A stretch of 64,000 nucleotides of DNA, from assembly GCA_013399875.1 (NCBI GenBank), contig VXAZ01009396.1, forward strand, positions 105,579 through 169,578. The letters are read 5' to 3'. This document shows positions 25,730 to 35,048 of this stretch, one piece after another. Source of the stretch: Gymnorhina tibicen. Lineage: Eukaryota; Chordata; Aves; Passeriformes; Artamidae. The translations under genes and the position numbers were made by a program. A model generated the notes under the pieces. The model was given only the letters and a program-made list of their open reading frames with translations. It was not told the DNA's origin and did not search any database. Every line of letters begins with the position of its first letter. Position 1 is the first letter of the stretch.

Positions 25730-28159
25730 AAAATATAAAAAAAATGTGGCGATATATTCTCTGAAAATTCTGGACTACATCAGGTCTCTGACTCAAGTAT
25801 TCTTTTGATTTTATTTAATAATTTTATTTTATTATTTTTTTAATGTGAAACAGATTTGCATATTGTGGATTTTCCAAGTTCAGTTTGGGAATTTTAAAAT
25901 GCTGTGCATAGAAGTTTTACTCAAGTCTAAAGAATTCCTTAGGCACTTCTCTTTATGGCCTGGACTTACAGGCTATTTTTTCATAAAATTCATGTCTCAT
26001 TAATGTTTCCTCAGAGTTTAAAATACAAGTAGTTTTTTTGTTCTGAGCTTTTCAGGAATCCATTCAACTATACGTTTTAGGATACAAGCCCTATTTAGCT
26101 ATTTCAATATGATTGACTTTTTGGTTTTTTGCTGAAGGAAAACTGAAAAACTATGTTGAAAATTGGAAGAATTTGCTTGAACTTCATAATTTTTTAAGAG
26201 AAAGTTTTCTCTTCAAGGGATTGCAAATCAGTAAAATTGGCAAAAATAATGGAAAGACTGTTTTTGCAGCAAAAGCACTTGAACTTTTTACTTCTGTGTG
26301 TTTTGCAGAGGTTGCATAGAGAATTGGTCACAGCTATATGATAGTAGTTACTGACTCTTCCTGCACCACTGCACAATGTGTACATTTGTGGGCCTCTCAT
26401 CTAGGTCCAATTATTTTTGTACTGCCAAAATTACAGTGGAATGTATTTGAGTTGTGGTTGTTTGAGTTGCCTCTGACAGCAATTTAACTGCCTTTGGGCC
26501 TAGTGGCAGATAAGTACGAAAAGTATCGGTACAGAAGGTGAAAACAGCAGAATGAAATTTCCTCAACCTTGCTGTGTAGAAAATATTTACAAAGTCACAG
26601 TGTTAGTGAATTTTGGCACAAAACAAGTGGTACTCATATTGCAACATTACAGACATAAGAAAGGCTGGGTTTGTGGTGTTACACTTGTGATGTGAGAGCT
26701 CTGAATCCTGAAGTTTTTTCTGGCTGAATGCTGTATAGCAAAAGTACAAGTGCCACAGTGAATCCTACCTTACATTTTGTATGTTTATATATCTGTGAGT
26801 AGTTATATATGCTCTTTAATAGAAATAAAAAATGCTATTATAAATAAACACTATGAAACTTAAATGGCTGTTAGCTTTAACTCATGTGATGTTTTCAAGG
26901 TTGTAGTTAATAATCCCTGTGCTGATAACAAGTCACCTCAACAATTAGAATCAACACCTGATTGGTGATAAAACAGAAGCTTTCTTCTCCATGGTAAAGC
27001 CTTTATTTTTTTGACAGTACCCTAGGCTCTATGTAGAGGAGTTTCCATATTCTTTCTTCCACATTGCTTCAATTACTTGCAGAGTAAACATAACAATGCT
27101 GCTTAATATACCTTCTTTTTTTAAGACATTCTAGCTTAAATCATTTCCCTTTTCCAAAATGTGCCTTCCATTTTGGTGTCTATAATTACTTGGGAGATGG
27201 TATTTCAGTCAGCAATTCCTGACTCAAAAGACTTACTTTCCTATCCACAGTTCATTACATACCTGTAAATCATGCAATAAAAAACAGTTCAAGTAATTAT
27301 TTGGTAAAAAATTAATTGAACCAGCAAAAGAAGAAAAGATACACGTAGAAAAATTAAGTAAAAATGTGTAGTACCCTCATGTTGTTGGCAGTGACTGGAA
27401 ACTCAGGCATGGAAATGAAAATCTGTTCTTCTGTTCACAGAAAATAGATGTTGCCTTTTATCCTTCTGTCTCCCTCTTTGTGTCAGTGACCTCTGGCATC
27501 TAAGTTAAATGAGTTCCCCATTCACTGTGAATGCTGCAGTTATGTGATAGTGTATAAACCGTGCATGGTCAGGCTGCTTTGGAGGATTCTTTTATACTAT
27601 GTCTGTGTGGTTCTGCGACTGCAAAAATTATGGGGTAGAGCTTAGAATATATATGCAGAAACAGAGCCATAATTCCTTAAAATTATAGGATGCAAAAGAG
27701 AGTAGAATAATTGGAAAAAATTAAATATTACAGTATATGTTGAATTTCACCTGGTATGTAGCATGATGAATAAACAATTCAGAGAATGTAGAAATTCTAG
27801 AATAAGTTGTTTTTGAAAATATTATCTTTCCAAGAGGAGGTTATTTTAGTGGATTTCTGGAAGTTTTTATAATAGGCGTGTCAATGACTTGGTTACAGCA
27901 ATTTGACTTATCCGAGCCAGCTTTCAATACTTAGCTATTACCTGCAATGCACCCATGACAACCCACAGCTAATTTTAAATAGCAAAATATTCAGGGAAAA
28001 TATTTAGGGAAGGAAATAAATTATTCTAAGATTAGTGATATGCCTGCAGTGGTAAAGATATCCAATTTAGGTTACATCTGTTGAATGATTTGAGAGTGTC
28101 ACACTCTCAAATGATGTTGTGACAATGGTGAAACCAGGAGTATTCTTTCTGCCAAATTG
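25730..28159. other. Unannotated noncoding DNA
   Basis: AT-rich and without a recognisable gene. It ends with a perfect 25-bp palindrome (28088-28112) shortly before the next CR1. Confidence 0.55.
28088..28112. repeat. Perfect 25-bp palindrome
   Basis: Twelve-base arms (ATTTGAGAGTGT and its exact complement) around a single central C. It lies about 50-70 bases left of the 5' end of the CR1 remnant and is outside it. Confidence 0.85.
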
Positions 28160-29204
28160 CAAAAGTGTAGGTTTGATAGATGGAGCATTGGATGAAGAAT
28201 TGTCTGGACGGTCATGCCCAAAGATCTACAATAAATTGCTTGATGTCTAAGGGGAGAGTGATGAGTGGTGTTCTCAAGGTCCTTATGGGGACACATACTG
28301 TTTAATACCTTAATCAATGGCACTGACAGCAGGCTATTGTGCAAGTTTGGAGATGACATAAAGTGGTGCAGCTGACACACTGTAGGAAAGGGGTGACATC
28401 CAGAGGAACCTGAGAGGATTGAGGAGTGGGCTCAAGTGAACCTTGTGAACTCCAACAAGGCCAAGTGCAAGGTGCGGCACCTGGGTCAGGGCAATGCCCA
28501 GCATCAAAACAGGCTGGGGGGTGAATGAACTGAGAGCAGCCCCACAGGAAAGGATTTGGAGAATGGAGTCTTCATCCAGCTGGTGGACGAAGAATTGGAC
28601 ATAAGCCAGCAGTGTGTGTATGCAGCTCAGAAAGGCAATCATATCTTGACTGAATCAAAAGAAGCATGACCGCACTGAGGGAGGTGGTGGGTCCAGTTCT
28701 GGGCTTGGCAATTCAAGAAAGACAAGGTACGACTGTGAGGATCCAGCAGGGGGCACAAAGATGATGAGACTGGAACATTTCTCTTGTGAGGGAAGTCTGA
28801 GGGGTCTGGGACCTTTTTAGCCTGGAGAAGAGGGAACTGAGAGGGGATCTTATCAAAGCATACAAATATCTTAAGGACAGAAGTCATGAGGATGGGCACA
28901 GACTCTTCTCAGTGGAACCCAGTGACAGTAGAAGGGGCAACAGGCGCAAATTGAAACACAGGAAGATCCACCTGAATATGAGGAAACTGTTCTTTACTGT
29001 GAGAGTGAGAGAGCACTGGAACAGGCTGCTCAGAGAGGTTCTGGAGTCCTCCCTCTGGAGATATTCAAAACACACCTGGACATGATCCTGTGCCACCTGC
29101 TGTAGGTGAACTTTCTTTATCAGGGGGATTGGACAAGATGATCTCCAGACCCCTCTTCCAACCCCAACCATTCTGTGACTCTGTATGTTTCTGTGTGATT
29201 CTAT
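28160..29204 (+). mobile_element. CR1 LINE, 5'-truncated copy with 3' end
   Basis: It runs from the CR1 reverse-transcriptase palm ('WSGVLKVLMGTHTV'-like DNA near 28255) through the catalytic FxDD region (about 28339-28350, reading F-G-D-D where CR1 has F-A-D-D). The C-terminal segment follows, then the 3' untranslated end with 'CCAACCCCAACCATTCTGTG' and decayed ATTCTRTG repeats at 29168-29204. 5' truncation with an intact 3' end is the normal outcome of CR1 target-primed reverse transcription. Frameshifts and stops make it a pseudo-copy. A second CR1 3' end follows 31 bases later. Confidence 0.9.
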
Positions 29205-29235
29205 CCCTCTATTTCATGCTTGTGAGTCTCTAGCT

Positions 29236-29404
29236 TGAGCAGAGAAGCTGTGGTTGACCCATCACTGGAAGTGTTCAAGGCCAGGTTGGATGGGGCTTGG
29301 AACACCCTGGTCTGCTGGAAGGTGTCCATGCCCATGGAAGCAGGGTTGGAAGTAGATGATCTTTGAAGGTCCATTACAGTATAAATCTTTCTATGATTCT
29401 ATTA
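29236..29404 (+). mobile_element. Short CR1 3' end, second copy
   Basis: It begins in the CR1 region 'GAGAAGCTGTGG...CCATCACTGGAAG', runs through 'GTTCAAGGCCAGGTTGGATG' and 'TTGGAAGTAGATGATCTTTG', and ends with TCTATGATTCTATTATT. It repeats the same 3' part of CR1 already seen at 29010-29204 but with different details, so it is an independent, strongly 5'-truncated insertion of about 170 bp. Confidence 0.88.
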
Positions 29405-32400
29405 TTATATAAAAATATTAGTTCTTGGAATAATTTCCCATGTGTAGTATTGATACATCCTCTCTAATTTTGGAATTTAATGCTAAGATCACCAGCTTGC
29501 TTTATTTTAACAAGATCTTACACTGCATCATGTAAAAGTATATGTGCATTTTAAATACTGCTTTGGCAAGGAGAGTCCTCCATATGAAGGCAATTATTTG
29601 CTTTACTAAGGATAATTTGCCTTTGCAGTGAGAAAGGAAAATAGCAAGCCTTTTTTTGAAAAAAAATTGCAGTATGTACCCTTACACTTGAAACTGAAAA
29701 CCGCATGCTAAATCAAATGAAATACTAAAATATAAACCTTCAAATCAACATATATAAAAAAAGAACACAAGACTCCGTTATTATGTCATGAGTTGTAAAA
29801 GATTGTGTTACTTTGCGTTAAGAAAACCACACAGACTATTAAAAAGACACCAACAGAAGTTATGAAGCTATGTTTTTCAGTTTATTTCTTTCTACCCAAT
29901 TTCTTTCACTGTCAGAATCATACCTGAGTTATAATAAATTATCTATTATCTCTATAATCTTAACTTTCAATTAGTTTACTAATTTACTATGAAAATTAGG
30001 AAGACCAATACCCGCTGCAACTCTGTGAGGTGATGTGGACTTTCTGATGTTGCAGTTTTGAGCTGAAAAACGCATAATGTCCTTCCAGCTGCAAAAGAGC
30101 CAATTCTCCTCTCCCTAGAACTTGAAAAATGCAAAAATAACAAATCCTGGCGATTTTGGGAATCAGTTTGGTAGCAACAGTGGAAGCTAATAACAAAATA
30201 GAACTGCTCAACTTGCATAGGACAGTAAAGTAATATGCAACAAGATCAGAGGGTTTCTTTTTAATAGGAAAATTCTATAGCTAGAAAAATCATGCCAACT
30301 TTTGGACACATAAGCCCTTTTCTAACATCTAAGTTTATTTTTCTACATTTGACTTGGTATTGATATCTTCTAATCTCAACCAGCATAAACCCCTCCATAT
30401 CCCACTCCCCTTTGGTTGTTTATTGAATGTCTCAAAAAACCCCATGGTGCTATGCTTTTATTCTGCCTTCATTTTTGGGTTATCATAGAAATTCCTACAT
30501 TTTATTACTGCACTTCATTAAGCTAATCCCTAGGCATAAACATGACTGAAGCTATTATTTTGAGGTGATACCTTTTCTAAAGTGTACAATAAAAATTAGG
30601 GGAATCTGTCTGTGCTTAATCTACTGAGCCCAAAATATTTTGCTCAGCTGGTTATAGATATAGTTTCCTGCATATCTATGACTCCATGTGTATATTTTTT
30701 ATCTATTAGGTATATAATTTTTGTCAGGAGCTGACAAGATTTAGTTTATTTTTCATCCTGTAATGAGTACCTACCTGCCAAAATATGGAAATAAAACTAA
30801 TTTTCACTTTTTCTAGTGGTGAGTTGTGTTTACTTGTATAATTTTCTCACTGATGTAATTATATGAATGATTTTACTGATCTTGTTCCGTATTCTACAAA
30901 GTGTTGGGTCACTCTGCTTTTGCTGTTGTCTGGATTTTCTGGGCTGATAGTGCACCTAATGGTAGCTTTTAGAGTTTGTGTGCTTTGTAGGAGGGATGAA
31001 GTTGAATATATAGCCTATATCTGAAAAGCAATGTGGTGCTGATGTGGAATTTAAAATAGAATTTTTTCCATGAACTCTTGATGCTGTGGCTGTTGTGTGC
31101 CACTGTACTGCCTGGTGGCACTGAAAACGCTAAGCAAATACCAGAGGGAAGGTGACGCTATTTAATTTGTCTGTGCTTCATCTAATAGACATTGTGTGCA
31201 AGAACAGGACAGAATTCTCCTTAGTCTCACAGGAAATAGAAATTTAGATTGTTCAATATAGATGTAAACTTTGCTGGATCTAAATTCCTGAAATGGACTT
31301 GTGTCATCTCTTTGAGGAGTCAGGTCAGTTTTCCACTGCTTGTGTTTTTATTGCCAGACTAATTACTGGTCAATCATTCTGAAACTGATCTGATTAATCT
31401 GAGATTTGCAGGTTTATTTAATGAATTATGTTTGTGAAGAAGGTCTGTGTTATTGTTCTCGGTTCACCACATAAAGAGAAGCCTGTTTTCTAACTGGAGT
31501 AGTTGTGTTTCCAGGAGCCACAAAGAACAAGACGGATTATTTTATTTATGGAATAAATAAAAGAATTTTTTAATGGTTATATAAAATGCTCACAATACGG
31601 TTTGGAACTATATGTTCACACTGTGTATACAATATATATTCTTGTGTTGGGGATACATTTGGAAAGAAGTATAGATTTTAGAGACATTCCACATATAGTA
31701 TATACCATAAAGTCCTCCAAGGACAGATTAGTTTGGCTAGGTGCAGTTATATAGATTCACAGAGTAATGTAATATTTGTAAAAATTATTTTGCTGCACAC
31801 TAAATGCATACTTTGTTAATTAGTTATTTTATTTAAAAATAAATGTTTAAGCATTCATATTCTTGCCTGTGGATATAAGCCTCTAATGCTCATCAATAAT
31901 GTCTAAAAAAATCTGTTGGTTTTGTATTAGTGTTTTTTTTCCACAGATAAATAAAATAAATGTTATTCTGTAGATGCAAGGAAGAATTGAAGTGTGAGAT
32001 GGATTGAATATCTGCCAAAATAACTGATAGATTACTGACAAAACTGAACTGTAAGCATTCTCAGTATGACTGGTTACATGAAAACAAAGCTATTTAAACA
32101 AATGAAACATTATGACTGATTTGACAATATGTTGAATTTTCAAATTCTTTAAAAAAAATACATTACTGAGAATGCAGTGAAGATGGATGAATTAAACTCT
32201 TTAAGAATGCCCCAGTTTTATGACAAGATTCTCTGACGGGAACTGATAATGCCATAATTTATCAAAATGCCTAGTCTCTATTTTTGTACAATACATAATA
32301 TCAGATGTAAAATATGGTCTGGAAATATCCTGAACAGGAAAGCAGTTAAAAGCTCCATTGTGGTTCAAACTGTCTAGAAATATGAAGAACAAAATGAGAA

Positions 32401-32999
32401 GGCCTAAATTCAACCTCTCTGTGCATGAGACAGTAATTAATACCAATATGAGAGACTGTAAAAAGGTACACTGTCCTTAGAACATTTTTGCAATAGGTAA
32501 CCTAGACAGAATATTTTAACTCTGCAATGTCTTACGTATTTCTGTAAACTGTAAACTGGTTCTCTAAAAAAACAGTAGGTAAAACATCGATTGCAATATA
32601 CATGCTAAATACAAATAACATTAAAAATGGATACACAGTTGTGGAGGACGTATCTGGCCTGGTAGAGTGCATGCAGTTGAGGGTTTGGGGAAAGACCTCA
32701 TGTCTTCTGATAGTCTGGAATTAAAACTGGACAGAGAAATTAAGGTTTGCTGACTTGGGTTGTTAGATTAATGCTGGTTGTCTCTGGTCTGGAACACTAG
32801 CTACACATGATGAATGGTGTCTGATACTGCAGGCAATTACAGAGAAACAGAACAGACTTGAAAATAGGCTGGAAAAAAAAAGTATTGTGGATAACATTGT
32901 TTGAAAGAAAACTGCCATGTTAGGGAAGCTGGGTAAATGTAATATTATTTAAATCTGGGTTGATACTGACTAAATCAAAATAAAAACATCTAGCAGCCT

Positions 33000-33330
33000 A
33001 GACCTGTAGCTGCAACCATGGAGGTGTTACCCTGACCAAGAAAGTTGTTTGCAATAAACAGCTGTGAAATTTAGGCAGGTTTAAATGCTCTTGCAGATTG
33101 CATGTGGAGAAAAGAAGAACCAAGGTTCTTGGACCAGGCAGAGGCGGGGGGAGAGAGAGAGAGGGAGAGAGAGGTCCTTTGGGTACTAGGACTCCGGCAG
33201 TTTGCAACATTCTCACAGCCCCAGTCACCCACTTGGGGTTTGCACCTTGAGCTTCCGCTGCTTTTCTTTATTCTGTTTATGTTTCTTTATTCAACGTCCT
33301 CACTCATAAGGATGTATTTCTATCAAAAGC
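33000..33330. other. Unclassified GC-richer island, possible old LTR
   Basis: It contrasts with AT-rich flanks. It has CAATAAACAG near 33052, a GA-rich run at 33150-33174, and 'TTTCTTTATT' repeated near 33266-33292. The 78-codon frame 33102-33338 owes its E/R run to the GA repeat and is not considered a gene. I cannot identify a family or ends. Confidence 0.25.
33150..33174 (+). repeat. (GA)n simple repeat, imperfect
   Basis: A purine-only run of GA dinucleotides interrupted by GGG. It produces the apparent Glu-Arg repeat in an overlapping frame. Confidence 0.85.
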
Positions 33331-34190
33331 AGCAATGACAGTCAGTAGTTTGTTCCTGGGCCTCCCTTTTCAAGCTCATTTGTATTTTCAAGGTCTTTGC
33401 CCTTATCCTGTGCTGAACTCCACATCATACGAAGATATATCTGGTACCAACCTACACCTTGCACAAGGTCTCAAGGTAAGTTGATAACAAGCAAGGACTG
33501 GGGACAACAAATTTAGTGGATGGCAAATTTAGCCTAAGGCCTGTAGCATGTTTCTACCAATGGCAATATCATTGTTAATAGGAAAGTCACTCGCTATTTT
33601 TTTAAATTACTCATCAAATAGTGTATTAAACCTCTATCAATTTCCTCAGTATCAGCAATAAAGGTAAAAGTAAGATCCTTATATATCACAGGTCTATTGT
33701 TCTATAGACTAGACTATAGAATTCATCTATTCTACTTCTGTAAATTTTTCATGAGCTATTTCATATTCATATCTTTTTTCTTCAAGGAATTAGGTATCAA
33801 GACTTTTTTTGAGAGTTGACATTTTAAGTATTGTGAAAACCTGCACTCAGTTTATGTAAAGTAAGGCTTGGAGACGTCGTACTTCCATTCTGGAGTGATG
33901 ATGGTTGAGTAAAACTTCACAGAATAAGTCAACATTTATTTTAACTTTCAACTTCCTTGGGTATATTTCAGGCTGCTGTGCTACTATAAAGGCTGAGACA
34001 GCTTATTTTCACATGTACATTAAAGAGGATTTTTTGTCTATTTACAGCAACTGTGAATATGCATACAATATACTCATACTGGTAGATGAAATAACTCTCT
34101 CCAAAGACCAAGAGATTCTGATTTTTAAAGTGGCTAATACTTTTCTTTACAACTTTGCCATCTTTCAATTCTAACCAAGTAACAATCATG

Positions 34191-34247
34191 TATGTATGTA
34201 TTTTTAGATAGTATGTTTTTTTATGTATGTATTTTTATATAGTATGT
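34191..34247 (+). repeat. Tandem duplication, 26-bp unit, 31-bp period
   Basis: 34191-34216 and 34222-34247 match except for one base (G at 34207, T at 34238). The second copy ends 6 bases before the tRNA-Glu-derived sequence. The phrase GTATGTAT within it recurs at 35049-35056, directly right of the LTR, and may be the target-site duplication. Confidence 0.75.
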
Positions 34248-34253
34248 ATATAC

Positions 34254-34304
34254 TCCCTGGTGGTCTAGTGGTTAGGGTTCGGTGCTCTCATTGCCATGGC
34301 CTGG
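34254..34304 (+). pseudogene. tRNA-Glu(CUC) 5' fragment, part of a chimeric retro-insertion
   Basis: The bases follow vertebrate tRNA-Glu from position 1 (TCCCTGGTGGTCTAGTGGTT) through the D arm, the anticodon arm (anticodon CTC at 34287-34289) and the variable region, into the first bases of the T stem. There it changes to tRNA-Lys. The differences from the usual gene are mostly C-to-T or G-to-A, several at former CpG sites, the expected decay of methylated neutral DNA. It starts exactly at the tRNA 5' end, with no leader. The last six bases, GCCTGG (ancestrally GCCCGG), are shared with the tRNA-Lys 5' end, so the join has a 6-nt microhomology. It cannot give a tRNA because the 3' part is missing. 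Confidence 0.85.
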
Positions 34305-34374
34305 CTAGCTCAGTCGGTAGAGCATGGGACTCTTAATCTCAGGGTTGTGGGTTTGAGCCCCACATTGGGTGCCA
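34299..34374 (+). pseudogene. Full-length tRNA-Lys(CUU) copy with CCA, next to an LTR
   Basis: The 76 bases match mature vertebrate tRNA-Lys(CUU) from G1 to the 3' CCA. The A box (TAGCTCAGTCGG), anticodon loop (CTCTTAA, anticodon CTT at 34332-34334), T arm and discriminator G are present, and the terminal CCA is at 34372-34374. Nuclear tRNA genes of vertebrates do not encode CCA, so the source was a mature tRNA. The acceptor stem has lost pairs and the B box reads GGTTTGAGCCC instead of GGTTCGA; most changes are at CpG sites. Three bases (GTT) separate CCA from the minus-strand LTR. In that LTR's own orientation this is exactly where the primer-binding site should be, and tRNA-Lys(CUU) is the primer type used by many betaretroviruses. 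A functional tRNA gene is unlikely. Confidence 0.88.
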
Positions 34375-34377
34375 GTT

Positions 34378-35048
34378 TGTGGGATTCTGTTTTGAATTCC
34401 ACCTGTTGATCTTGCTGTGCCTTAAATCATTCCTCCCCTGCTGGGGGAGGACTTCTGAGTCCTTGCCTGGATTTCTGTTAATTAATGGACATTCAGCCTT
34501 CTCTGCTCTCAGATAGTTTATTAAATTTTATCAGAAAAGTTAGAAGTACAGCAGAGGGACGTGCATGCTGAGGAAAATGCGCAGAATGCCGCCGAAATCA
34601 AGATAACACGGCATTTTTAAAGCTAAACAATCCAATCAGTGTTTGAAACGACAGATATTTTCACTTTTCTACCAATATTCAACAAATGTTTTTAAAACGT
34701 CCTCAGGAACTGCGGAATTTTCTATCCAATCACTTTAAGCAATTTTGCCGCATTAAATGGAGTAGCATGAAGAACAAGAAGGAGGTTATAAAACAACAAC
34801 AATCCTCCATTTTGGAGTTTTTTGCTTTTTATCTATTTGCTACTTTAACAAACCCAACACCTTTATATTTTCACCCTGTGTAACCTTACATAATATTCTA
34901 TCACCTAGTTCACACCGCAGTGCGTTCAAGTTCTTCCCAGAGAGTTGGCAGCTTTCTCCATGGACGAAGGTCAAAAACAGTGCTGTCCAGGGGGGTAAAA
35001 CTCCTTAAAACAGGCAGAGAAATATTCCCCGCACTCTGGACTCCCACA
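34378..35048 (-). mobile_element. LTR of a tRNA-Lys-primed (betaretrovirus-like) endogenous retrovirus
   Basis: The 671-bp block has perfect terminal inverted repeats TGTGGGA (34378-34384) and TCCCACA (35042-35048), with TG/CA ends. Orientation is minus, shown by the primer tRNA on its left and by a minus-strand AATAAA at 34517-34522. That signal leaves about 140 bp for the rest of R and U5, a reasonable length. No gag, pol or env sequence is next to it; on the U5 side it passes into tRNA sequence, not a viral leader. It differs from the family at 1136/49636 and from the ERVL-type LTRs. Assignment to a class II lineage rests on the Lys primer only. Confidence 0.82.
34517..34522 (-). terminator. 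LTR polyadenylation signal (AATAAA)
   Basis: On the minus strand this reads AATAAA, about 140 bases before the LTR 3' end at 34378. It marks the likely R region and supports the minus orientation. Confidence 0.6.

Larger units (their letters stand above)
29405..34190. other. Unannotated noncoding DNA
   Basis: No gene recognised. Around 33000-33330 there is a GC-richer island with a GA run and an early AATAAA; it may be an unrecognised LTR or old repeat. Everything else is AT-rich without repeats I know. Confidence 0.5.

Noticed and set aside
34299..34374. Functional tRNA-Lys gene
   Set aside because: Encoded CCA, broken acceptor pairs, altered B box, direct attachment to an LTR and CpG decay all point to a reverse-transcribed pseudogene.
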